Part shown: one piece after another, positions 1 through 4,020 of the stretch
Layout of the letters: every line of letters begins with the position of its first letter
Position numbering within the stretch: position 1 is the stretch's first letter
Origin: Patescibacteria group bacterium
Lineage (GTDB): Bacteria > Patescibacteriota > Patescibacteriia > UBA2591 > UBA6264
NCBI GenBank assembly: GCA_018896315.1
Contig: JAHIMV010000124.1
Location: 1 to 5,078, forward strand
Reading direction: 5' to 3'
DNA length: 5,078 nucleotides
Program-made: the position numbers and the translations under genes
Notes under the pieces: generated by a model
The model's database searches: none
What the model saw: the letters and a program-made list of their open reading frames with translations, nothing else
What the model was told of the DNA's origin: nothing

Positions 1-99
1 AAAATTAGGAAGCATACTTTAACTGGTCGATCTCTTGGTTCTGAGGAATTTGTAAAAAAGATGGATCGTATTTCTCAATCGAATCGCCTAAAAAGATAG
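1..99 (+). CDS. C-terminal end of a REP-associated (Y1/IS200-like) transposase, partial
   Basis: The window opens inside an open frame of 32 codons ending at TAG (97-99). It reads KIRKHTLTGRSLGSEEFV and then a basic tail ending NRLKR. The segment TGR-LGSEEFV is the pattern found near the C-terminus of REP-associated tyrosine transposases (RAYTs, Y1_Tnp/IS200-like), after the HUH and catalytic tyrosine region. These enzymes mobilise short palindromic REP elements as single-stranded DNA. The catalytic part lies upstream of the window, so I cannot tell whether the gene is intact. The palindromic repeats found downstream fit such an enzyme having acted in this genome. The identification rests on one short motif. 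Confidence 0.6.
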   Translation, partial: KIRKHTLTGRSLGSEEFVKKMDRISQSNRLKR

Positions 100-131
100 G
101 AACAATGCGGTATAGAGAGGGCGGGCGCTGT

Positions 132-156
132 CCCCATACCCCATACCCCATACCCC
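132..156. repeat. Tandem CCCCATA repeat, about 3.6 copies
   Basis: The 7-base unit CCCCATA repeats at 132, 139 and 146 and ends in a partial CCCC at 153-156. It lies between the transposase end and the ORF6N gene. It is C-rich on this strand in an otherwise AT-rich region. A few bases later comes GGGTAGGGTA (171-180), a partly complementary G-rich stretch. It may be a mobile-element edge or a simple slippage repeat; no function can be read from it. Confidence 0.8.
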
Positions 157-203
157 AATTATCAGTAGTAGGGTAGGGTAAAATAAGGTATAATAAATTT
201 ATA

Positions 204-231
204 TTGGAAGATTATTAAAAATTAATATAAA
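204..231 (+). promoter_or_regulatory. Putative promoter for the ORF6N gene, leaderless arrangement
   Basis: A -35-like TTGGAA (204-209), a 16-base spacer and TATAAA (226-231) are followed by exactly six bases and then ATG at 238. Transcription would begin at or next to the start codon. There is no Shine-Dalgarno in the A/T-rich bases before the ATG. A second -10 match, TATAAT at 189-194, has no good -35 partner and would give a leader of about 37 bases. Confidence 0.45.
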
Positions 232-237
232 AAAATT

Positions 238-780
238 ATGAGTAAACCGCCAACAAAAAAAGACATTATATCAATACCGAGTGAGCGGATTATCAGTAGG
301 ATATCTTTAATTAGAGGCAGAAAGGTGATGATAGATCGAGACCTTGCCGAGCTTTACGATGTGGAGACCCGAGTGCTTAATCAAGCAGTTAGGAGAAACA
401 TTAATCGCTTCCCGTCAGATTTTATGTTTCAGCTTAATAAACAAGAGACGAGTATTTGGAAATCACAAATTGTGATGTCCACCGCAGATAAAAAAGGATT
501 AAGGAGAAGCCCTTTAGTTTTTACCGAGCAAGGCGTAGCTATGCTTTCAAGTGTTTTAAATAGCAACCGAGCCATACAAGTAAATATCCAGATTATAAGA
601 ATTTTTACTAAATTAAGAGAATTACTGGCGACCAATAGGCAATTAAGAGAAAAGGTAGAAACTATGGAGAGAAAATACGATAAGAAGTTAAAAGAGGTTT
701 TTGAAGTGCTTAAAAGTTTTTTGATACAAGGAGAGAAGCCCAAAGAGCAAATAGGTTTTAAAATAAAAAACCAAAAATAA
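238..780 (+). CDS. ORF6N domain-containing DNA-binding protein
   Basis: This is a 180-residue ORF6N protein, a phage-type DNA-binding domain related to KilA-N and often found in prophages and CPR genomes. The domain spans about residues 15-115. Characteristic segments are RISLIRGRKVMIDRDLAELY (21-40), ETRVLNQAVRRNINRFP (43-59), FMFQL (62-66) and FTEQGVAMLSSVLNS (95-109). The C-terminal part (about 122-165) is charged and helical and looks like a coiled coil for dimerisation. It ends in a lysine-rich tail with IGF, as in family members. The length is normal for the family. The ATG at 238 follows directly on a promoter-like element and has no Shine-Dalgarno. The role is probably regulatory DNA binding; no target can be named. 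No terminator is evident after the stop. Confidence 0.93.
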   Translation: MSKPPTKKDIISIPSERIISRISLIRGRKVMIDRDLAELYDVETRVLNQAVRRNINRFPSDFMFQLNKQETSIWKSQIVMSTADKKGLRRSPLVFTEQGVAMLSSVLNSNRAIQVNIQIIRIFTKLRELLATNRQLREKVETMERKYDKKLKEVFEVLKSFLIQGEKPKEQIGFKIKNQK

Positions 781-784
781 TACT

Positions 785-986
785 ATGAGAAAAAATACCA
801 TAGACGAGATTAGAAAAAGAGTTTTTGAAAATGAGCGAGCTTACAGAGCTTAACGAGGTTAGATATGGCACAGTTGAAATTTACAGCTTATAAGAAATAG
901 TGGATGGCAAAGTGAGGCAGGTTATATACTCACTACTTTTGGTCTCAAGTCTGGAATATAAATATATTCATTTTGTTGCCTTATAA
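785..986 (+). pseudogene. Decayed small reading frames, weakly YezD/DUF2292-like
   Basis: Just after the ORF6N stop, ATG at 785 opens a 22-codon frame (MRKNTIDEIRKRVFENERAYRA) ending at 853. In another frame, ATG at 831 gives MSELTELNEVRYGTVEIYSL, a TAA at 891, and then EIVDGKVRQVIYSL and more to a stop at 984. The order RYGTVEI then DGKVRQV recalls the small DUF2292/YezD proteins, which have a YGSVxI segment followed by DGxVxQI. The spacing is longer than usual and a stop intervenes. It may be a frameshifted and interrupted remnant, or chance. No other coding signal is seen in 781-1122. Confidence 0.2.
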
Positions 987-999
987 TAGTTCTAAAATT

Positions 1000-1039
1000 C
1001 CTCCAAAGGCGGACAGGCTGTCCCACCAAGGGAGCCAAC
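1000..1039 (+). repeat. Interspersed repeat, copy A (partial, 3' two-thirds)
   Basis: CCTCCAAAGGCGGACAGGCT (1000-1019) is identical to bases of the copy at 3228-3280. It continues to GGGAGCCAAC, the usual right end of the family, with a diverged middle. The left part with GTTCGAAC is missing. An inverted fragment follows at 1056-1072. Confidence 0.75.
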
Positions 1040-1055
1040 CTAGTGTGCGGTTCGC

Positions 1056-1072
1056 TTGTCAGCCTCTGGCGG
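1056..1072 (-). repeat. Inverted fragment of the interspersed repeat
   Basis: The reverse complement of these 17 bases matches 1000-1016 at 14 positions, so copy A and this fragment form an inverted pair about 40 bases apart. Paired, inverted REP units (BIME-like) would look like this. The 12-base perfect palindrome GTTATATATAAC follows at 1095-1106. Confidence 0.5.
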
Positions 1073-1232
1073 GAGAGACCAATGTGGGTCAAAAGTTATA
1101 TATAACAAACTAAAAACTACTTATGATTAAAGTAGTTAAAAAAAAATTTATCTCGGTGACTCTTTTAAGCTGTAAGGTTTTTATAAAAGGAATTTATAAA
1201 AACAATAATTTTTTCAATTTTATTAAAAAGTT

Positions 1233-1281
1233 CTTTTCAATTCTGAAAAGGGAAAGGCGAGTGGTTTATTACCACTCGCCT
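1233..1281 (-). terminator. Tandem hairpin terminators for the minus-strand small gene
   Basis: A perfect 11-bp stem (AGGCGAGTGGT, 1255-1265, with its complement at 1271-1281) has a five-base loop. Read on the minus strand, it starts 22 bases after the stop codon of the small ORF and is followed by the T-rich TTCCCTTTTC. A second perfect 7-bp hairpin (1233-1250, loop of four) comes next and is followed on the minus strand by AACTTTTT. On the plus strand the first stem is followed by ATATAATTTT, so it might work both ways. Confidence 0.8.
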
Positions 1282-1302
1282 ATATAATTTTGGAGACTCG
1301 GT

Positions 1303-1452
1303 TTATTTTTCATAAACCAGCAGATCAACCATCCCAATCACGTTTGGAACACAATCCTTAACAGAGAAAATTATAAATTCACCGGGCTTAAGCTTCCTTG
1401 AATTCAAAAAGTTTTCAATCTTGGTTCTTTCAACATAATACATTTTCCACAT
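1303..1452 (-). CDS. Small protein of 49 residues, unknown function
   Basis: ATG at 1452-1450 opens a 49-codon frame ending in TAA (1305-1303). The Shine-Dalgarno AAGGAG (1466-1461) lies eight bases upstream. A strong sigma-70-type promoter lies at 1530-1502 and hairpin terminators at 1281-1233, so every part of a stand-alone transcription unit is present. The protein starts MWKMYYVERTKIENFLNSRK and contains LKPGEFIIFSVKDC and IGMVDLLVYEK. This is a basic amphipathic N-terminal half followed by two short beta-like hydrophobic stretches with one cysteine (Cys35). No signal peptide or membrane segment is obvious. I do not recognise a family and assign no function. The coding call rests on the flanking signals more than on the protein. 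Confidence 0.72.
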   Translation of the reverse strand: MWKMYYVERTKIENFLNSRKLKPGEFIIFSVKDCVPNVIGMVDLLVYEK

Positions 1453-1460
1453 GATCTTTT

Positions 1461-1466
1461 CTCCTT
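1461..1466 (-). promoter_or_regulatory. Shine-Dalgarno of the 49-residue ORF
   Basis: Read on the minus strand this is AAGGAG, eight bases before ATG. It is the only well-spaced Shine-Dalgarno in the window, which both fixes the start of the small ORF and sets it apart from the other genes. Confidence 0.75.
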
Positions 1467-1501
1467 ACATTTACGAAAATAAAGACTTATTAACTCTAAT
1501 T

Positions 1502-1530
1502 AATTTAGTATATTTTAGGAGTTTTGTCAA
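1502..1530 (-). promoter_or_regulatory. Sigma-70-type promoter of the 49-residue ORF
   Basis: On the minus strand, a perfect -35 box TTGACA (1530-1525) is followed by a 17-base spacer and TAAATT (1507-1502). The start site would fall near 1495, giving a leader of about 43 bases that carries the Shine-Dalgarno. Confidence 0.75.
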
Positions 1531-1544
1531 GTATCTGAGTAAAA

Positions 1545-1564
1545 AAAAGTGTCAGGTACCTTTT
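1545..1564. repeat. GTGTCAGGTACC motif with A/T flanks, possible mobile-element edge
   Basis: AAAAG then TGTCAGGTACC then TTTT is one base short of a 7-bp hairpin (AAAAGGT ... ACCTTTT around a GTCAGGT loop). I recall similar AAAAGGTGTCAGGTACCTTTT-type sequences recurring near IS200-like transposases in other genomes; this is memory, not a search. Here it lies just upstream of the -35 box of the small minus-strand gene. Confidence 0.35.
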
Positions 1565-1743
1565 ATTTTATTATACTGTCTTGTTTGTTTCATTTTTCGA
1601 CCTTGCTCAGGATTTTAAGATAGATTTTACTTATTTGAACCCGACCGACCTCTGTCATTAAATCCAGTATTTTTACCCTCGGGAACGTCCTCAGGGCTTG
1701 ATTCCTTAAGGTTCTGGATCGGTATGGGGAGCCAACTAAAAAA
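1565..1743. other. Intergenic spacer with an imperfect hairpin and a repeat-end fragment
   Basis: No convincing gene is seen. 1676-1696 forms an imperfect hairpin (CCCT/AGGG and GGA/TCC pairs around a 3-base loop). GGGGAGCCAA at 1726-1735 equals the right end of the interspersed repeat family and may be a truncated copy. The minus strand stays open across the spacer to a TGA at 1592-1590 and reads a basic peptide ending KIYLKILSKVEK. It has no start signal or recognised motif. Confidence 0.4.
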
Positions 1744-1771
1744 TTGCCAAGAAGGAGGTTTTTAGTAGAAT
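1744..1771 (+). promoter_or_regulatory. Putative promoter for the Ham1-like gene, leaderless arrangement
   Basis: TTGCCA (1744-1749), a 16-base spacer and TAGAAT (1766-1771) are followed by exactly six bases before ATG at 1778. A perfect AAGGAGG (1752-1758) lies inside the spacer, 19 bases from the ATG, which is too far for normal Shine-Dalgarno use. The in-frame stop at 1766-1768 rules out an earlier start. Either the transcript is leaderless and this AAGGAGG is coincidental, or initiation has unusual spacing. Confidence 0.4.
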
Positions 1772-1777
1772 AAGAAA

Positions 1778-2392
1778 ATGGAAAAAATGGAAAAAATAGT
1801 AATTGCCACCCATAATCCAGCCAAAAAAGAAAGATTTAGAGGTGTGTTTACAGGGATGGTTAAAGATATTCTCGTTCTCGATGATTTTGGCATTACAGAA
1901 AAGCCACAAGAATATGGTATAACCGCTGAGGAAAATGCAGAGATAAAGGCGAGATTCTACTCTCGGAAGCTTAATCTGCCTGTTTTTTCCGAAGACGAAG
2001 CTCTTTATGTCGATTTTTTACCCCCAGAGAAACAGCCAGGAGTTTTTGTAAGGAGAATTGAAGGCAAAGACGAAGCGGACGACAATAAATTGCTTAACTA
2101 TTGGGAAAGAATTATTGCTGAGGTGCCAAAAGGAAAGAGGACAGGAAGATGGCACATTGCTTATTCTTTAGCATTTCCGAATAATTCAATAAAAAAAATT
2201 GTTATAGACCATGAAATTTTATTCTTTTCGCCCCCTTCGAAAATAATACTTCCGGGTTGGCCGATGAGCAGTTTAGAGGGCCCAGTTGAATTTAGAAAAC
2301 CACATAGTGAATTAACCGATCTTGAGAGAAAGGAACATAATCGAATAGCAGATCGGTTGATTTTAGGAAAGCTAAAAGAATTATTGTTCTAA
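1778..2392 (+). CDS. Ham1/RdgB-like non-canonical purine NTP pyrophosphatase, diverged
   Basis: This 204-residue protein resembles the Ham1/ITPase/RdgB family, which hydrolyses dITP, ITP and XTP to the monophosphate and so keeps damaged purines out of nucleic acids. The N-terminal phosphate-binding motif is IVIATHNPAKKERF (7-20; T11, N13, K16). AEENAEIKA (50-58) matches the ENAxxKA segment, SEDEALYVDFL (71-81) stands where DDSGLxVxxL is usual, PGVFVRR is at 87-93, and ELTDLERKEHNRIADRL (178-194) matches the C-terminal helix with EHNR for SHR. The usual GFGYDPxF segment is not recognisable; LPGWPMSSL (158-166) lies there instead. The substrate may therefore differ. The length is normal. ATG at 1787 is an alternative start. 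The gene stands alone and is followed at once by a repeat. Confidence 0.85.
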   Translation: MEKMEKIVIATHNPAKKERFRGVFTGMVKDILVLDDFGITEKPQEYGITAEENAEIKARFYSRKLNLPVFSEDEALYVDFLPPEKQPGVFVRRIEGKDEADDNKLLNYWERIIAEVPKGKRTGRWHIAYSLAFPNNSIKKIVIDHEILFFSPPSKIILPGWPMSSLEGPVEFRKPHSELTDLERKEHNRIADRLILGKLKELLF

Positions 2393-2397
2393 CGTTA

Positions 2398-2454
2398 AAC
2401 AGGTTCGAACATCCGTTTATGTCGGCGGGCAAGCGTTCCACTTGGGGAGCCAAG
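2398..2454 (+). repeat. Interspersed repeat, copy B
   Basis: It begins five bases after the Ham1-like stop codon: AACAGGTTCGAACATCC, a diverged middle (GGCGGGCAAGCGTTCC), then ACTTGGGGAGCCAAG. The right end is a perfect small hairpin, CTTGG / CCAAG around GGAG (2441-2454). No T-run follows it, so it is not a typical intrinsic terminator. 2455-2522 holds only a short direct repeat, CCAGTTTTT at 2474 and 2504. Confidence 0.8.
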
Positions 2455-2522
2455 AAATCTTGTTAAATACTAACCAGTTTTTCGTCAAAAAGCGAAGTAA
2501 ATGCCAGTTTTTATTATAAAAG

Positions 2523-2531
2523 TTATCCACA
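2523..2531 (+). promoter_or_regulatory. Single DnaA-box-like sequence
   Basis: TTATCCACA is an exact match to the consensus DnaA box, ten bases upstream of the antitoxin promoter -35. It is a lone copy, so it is no evidence for an origin. It might be chance or a minor regulatory site. Confidence 0.25.
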
Positions 2532-2540
2532 GTTTTATAA

Positions 2541-2569
2541 TTGACGTTATTACTATAACATGTTAATAT
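2541..2569 (+). promoter_or_regulatory. Promoter of the toxin-antitoxin operon
   Basis: TTGACG (2541-2546), a 17-base spacer and TAATAT (2564-2569), with TGT directly before the -10 box (extended -10). The 10-base palindrome TAACATGTTA (2556-2565) overlaps it. The start site would be near 2576, inside the proposed operator, giving a leader of about 39 bases. Confidence 0.65.
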
Positions 2570-2607
2570 TGTAATATAAATTATTACAGATTATTACAAT
2601 TAATACA
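2570..2607. promoter_or_regulatory. Probable autoregulatory operator of the RHH antitoxin
   Basis: TGTAATA (2570-2576) and TATTACA (2582-2588) form a perfect 7-bp inverted repeat with a 5-base spacer. Another TATTACA follows at 2592-2598 and a near copy TAATACA at 2601-2607, at 10- and 9-base steps. The first arm, extended to ATTGTAATA, also pairs with TATTACAAT at 2592-2600. Half-sites one helical turn apart at the transcription start are what cooperative ribbon-helix-helix repressors bind. Confidence 0.6.
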
Positions 2608-2614
2608 TAATTAT

Positions 2615-2830
2615 ATGCGTAACATCGTCAATATTTCTTTACCTAAACAATTGGTAAAGGTAATAAAAAAAGAGGTTAAAGTAGAAGGATATGCTTCTGT
2701 TAGCGAATTTATTCGTTATCTTATTCGTGAATGGAATGCCAATAAGTTAGCAGAGGAACTAAAAAAAGATCGTTTAAATTTTGAGGCTGGCAAAGGAAAG
2801 GTATTAAAATCTTTAAAGGATTTACGATAA
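2615..2830 (+). CDS. Ribbon-helix-helix (CopG/ParD-like) antitoxin
   Basis: This 71-residue protein looks like the antitoxin of a type II toxin-antitoxin pair. The first strand is IVNISLP (4-10), which forms the DNA-contacting ribbon in the dimer. Helix 1 runs about 11-23, and GYASVSEFIRYLIREW (25-40) is the turn and second helix typical of the fold. Residues 41-71 are charged, with AEELKKDRLNFEAGKGKVL, and would wrap around and neutralise the toxin encoded next. It probably represses its own promoter through the half-sites at 2570-2607. There is no clear Shine-Dalgarno before the ATG. The length and C-terminal tail are normal for family members paired with RelE/ParE toxins. Confidence 0.88.
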   Translation: MRNIVNISLPKQLVKVIKKEVKVEGYASVSEFIRYLIREWNANKLAEELKKDRLNFEAGKGKVLKSLKDLR

Positions 2831-2840
2831 ACGGATTCAT

Positions 2841-2872
2841 AAACCTCGTTAGAAACCTTGCTAATGGAGTTT
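2841..2872 (+). promoter_or_regulatory. Hairpin between antitoxin and toxin genes
   Basis: AAACCTCGTTAG (2841-2852) pairs with CTAATGGAGTTT (2861-2872) over 12 positions with two G-T wobbles and one C-A mismatch; the loop is eight bases. It sits in the 67-base gap of the operon, 25 bases before the toxin ATG, with no T-run after it. It could lower toxin translation, process or stabilise the mRNA, or simply be an inserted REP-type repeat. Confidence 0.55.
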
Positions 2873-2897
2873 GTGTAGAATAATTTTTTAGATTAAT

Positions 2898-3182
2898 ATG
2901 ACAAAAGAAATTTATAACGGGGTGAAAATATTGTATTTGTCTAAATTTAGAAAGCAATACAAAAAGCTGCCATCAAAAGTTAAAGATTTAGCTGAGGAGA
3001 GAGAAAAAATTTTTCGTAAAAATCTATTTGATTCAATATTAGAAACGCACAAACTTCATGGCAAGTTGAGTAGTTTCCTAGCATTTTCTATAAATTATGA
3101 ATATAGAATTATTTTTGATTTTGTAGACAAAAAGAAAAATGTGGTTAGATTTTATTCTATCGGCAAACACGATATTTATTAA
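2898..3182 (+). CDS. RelE/ParE-superfamily toxin (probable mRNA interferase)
   Basis: This 94-residue protein is the toxin partner of the preceding antitoxin. RelE-type toxins cut mRNA in the ribosome and arrest growth. Family marks are the N-terminal strand and helix with FRKQYKKLP (17-25), ETHKLHGKLSSF (49-60, the HKLxGKL motif), AFSINYEYRIIFDF (62-75, with Arg70 on the core strand) and the C-terminal FYSIGKHDIY (85-94), the usual end with a conserved histidine (His91). A stop at 2889-2891 makes ATG 2898 the first possible ATG. No Shine-Dalgarno lies at proper distance (GGAG at 2866-2869 is 28 bases away) and no good promoter is seen in the gap. It is probably translated weakly from the antitoxin transcript. 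It appears intact. Confidence 0.87.
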   Translation: MTKEIYNGVKILYLSKFRKQYKKLPSKVKDLAEEREKIFRKNLFDSILETHKLHGKLSSFLAFSINYEYRIIFDFVDKKKNVVRFYSIGKHDIY

Positions 3183-3227
3183 TAAATTAATAAAGTTTTA
3201 AGTTCAAGTCATCACTTAACTCCCTCA

Positions 3228-3280
3228 AACAGGTTCGAACATCCCTCCAAAGGCGGACAGGCTGTTCCACTTGGGGAGTT
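3228..3280 (+). repeat. Interspersed repeat, copy C
   Basis: It runs from AACAGGTTCGAACATCC through CTCCAAAGGCGGACAGGC to GTTCCACTTGGGGAG, starting 45 bases after the toxin stop. It differs from copy D at 5 of 51 positions. GTTCGAAC is a perfect 8-base palindrome, AACAG at the left can pair with CTGTT about 34 bases on, and CC-CC can pair with GG-GG around AAA inside. Its right end lacks the CCAA of copies B and D. Confidence 0.85.
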
Positions 3281-3291
3281 TTGGATAGAAG

Positions 3292-3315
3292 AGCGGGGAA
3301 AAGCCCTGTTTTTTT
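3292..3315 (+). terminator. Intrinsic terminator of the toxin-antitoxin operon
   Basis: The stem CGGGG (3294-3298) pairs with CCCTG (3304-3308) around AAAAG, with one G-T wobble, and can extend outward by two weak pairs. Seven T (3309-3315) follow directly. Confidence 0.75.
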
Positions 3316-3324
3316 GGATTAGAC

Positions 3325-3353
3325 TTGAAAGATTAAAAAACATTGTTTAAAAT
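3325..3353 (+). promoter_or_regulatory. Promoter of the histidine phosphatase gene, leaderless arrangement
   Basis: TTGAAA (3325-3330), a 17-base spacer and TAAAAT (3348-3353) are followed by exactly six bases before ATG at 3360. This is the best of the four such arrangements. There is no Shine-Dalgarno. It lies just after the terminator, so the gene is an independent unit. Confidence 0.6.
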
Positions 3354-3359
3354 GAGTTT

Positions 3360-3884
3360 ATGAAAATATATTTTGCTACACATTCAACAACCATAGACAA
3401 TGAAGCTAAATTAGCCTCTGGGTGGAAAGACGTAGAATTGTCCAAACTTGGTATCCAACAAGCTAAAGATTTAGGAGAAAGATTTAAAGACATACATATA
3501 GATTTAGTTTGCTGTTCAGATTTAAAAAGAGCCGTTGATACTGTTCAAATAGCATTTGAGAATAAAATACCTATCATTTTTGATAAAAGATTAAGAGAAA
3601 TTAATTATGGAGATTTCAATGGTAAACCAACTAAAACGATTGAGCCAACGAAAAGAGAAAAAATAGAAAAATCTTTTTTAAACGGAGAGAGTTATAAACA
3701 AGCAATAACAAGAGTTCAAAATTTTTATTCAGAATTAAAGAAGAAATATCCTGACAAGACGGTTTTAGTTGTTGGTCATCGTGCTACTCAATATGGCTTA
3801 GACACTCTTATTGGAGGCAAAACTATTGAAGAATGTTTAAGTATTCCGTTTAAATGGCAACCGTATTGGGAATATAATTTTTAA
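3360..3884 (+). CDS. Histidine phosphatase family protein (phosphoglycerate mutase-like), variant RHG motif
   Basis: This 174-residue cytoplasmic protein has the histidine phosphatase fold. The N-terminal motif is YFATHSTTIDN (4-14), where classic members have RHGETxxN: the catalytic histidine (His8) is kept but Arg and Gly are Thr7 and Ser9. Other family marks are LSKLGIQQAKDLGERFK (27-43), CCSDLKRAVDT (51-61, second arginine Arg57), LREINYGDFNG (78-88, with acid Glu80) and VVGHRATQYGLD (137-148, second catalytic His140). Members with THS/THA in place of RHG exist, as I recall, so this is probably a subfamily, not decay. The substrate is unknown; small phosphorylated metabolites are usual. 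It is a single-gene unit with its own promoter and a terminator at 3952-3972. Confidence 0.88.
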   Translation: MKIYFATHSTTIDNEAKLASGWKDVELSKLGIQQAKDLGERFKDIHIDLVCCSDLKRAVDTVQIAFENKIPIIFDKRLREINYGDFNGKPTKTIEPTKREKIEKSFLNGESYKQAITRVQNFYSELKKKYPDKTVLVVGHRATQYGLDTLIGGKTIEECLSIPFKWQPYWEYNF

Positions 3885-3887
3885 GTA

Positions 3888-3943
3888 AACAAGTTCGAAC
3901 CTCCCTCCAGAGGCGGGCAGGCTGTTCCACTTGGAGAGCCAAC
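3888..3943 (+). repeat. Interspersed repeat, copy D
   Basis: It starts three bases after the phosphatase stop: AACAAGTTCGAACCTCC, then CTCCAGAGGCGGGCAGGC, then GTTCCACTTGGAGAGCCAAC. The end TTGG-AGAG-CCAA forms a small hairpin, as in copy B. An intrinsic terminator follows nine bases later. Confidence 0.85.
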
Positions 3944-3951
3944 CCATATTT

Positions 3952-3972
3952 AAGGCTTATTTAAGCCTTTTT
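3952..3972 (+). terminator. Intrinsic terminator after the phosphatase gene
   Basis: AAGGCTT (3952-3958) and AAGCCTT (3963-3969) form a perfect 7-bp stem with loop ATTT, running into a T-tract (3968-3972) and a further TTTTT at 3976-3980. Confidence 0.82.
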
Positions 3973-3985
3973 ATGTTTTTGACTA

Positions 3986-4014
3986 TTTACAAAAGACTCA
4001 AAATGTGCTATTTT
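3986..4014 (+). promoter_or_regulatory. Putative promoter of the Sir2-domain gene, leaderless arrangement
   Basis: TTTACA (3986-3991), a 17-base spacer ending in TGC (extended -10) and TATTTT (4009-4014) are followed by six bases before ATG 4021. A perfect TATAAT (4015-4020) abuts the ATG, but it would start transcription inside the gene and has no good -35 partner. Confidence 0.35.
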
Positions 4015-4020
4015 TATAAT

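Noticed and set aside
429..743. 104-codon open frame on the minus strand
   Set aside because: It lies wholly inside the ORF6N gene, shows no family motif and has no start signals.
1123..1287. 54-codon plus-strand frame starting MIKVVKKKFI
   Set aside because: It is low in complexity, has no Shine-Dalgarno and its end runs through the terminator hairpins of the minus-strand gene.
1590..1780. Long open minus-strand frame ending KIYLKILSKVEK
   Set aside because: It has no start codon with signals, overlaps the promoter and start of the Ham1-like gene, crosses a repeat fragment and matches no family I know.
2523..2531. Replication origin suggested by a consensus DnaA box
   Set aside because: There is only one box, no cluster, and no dnaA or other origin gene nearby.
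2721..2957. 78-codon open frame on the minus strand
   Set aside because: It overlaps the antitoxin and the start of the toxin, both well supported.
3228..3280. tRNA-like T-loop (GGTTCGAAC) in the repeats
   Set aside because: TTCGAAC resembles a T-loop, but the flanking bases cannot form a T-stem and no anticodon or acceptor arm is present.
3352..3363. Tiny frame ATG AGT TTA TGA overlapping the phosphatase start
   Set aside because: It is three codons long, has no Shine-Dalgarno and overlaps the -10 box; translational coupling is unlikely.
1000..3943. CRISPR array
   Set aside because: The repeat copies are hundreds of bases apart with genes between them, and they are not regularly spaced.
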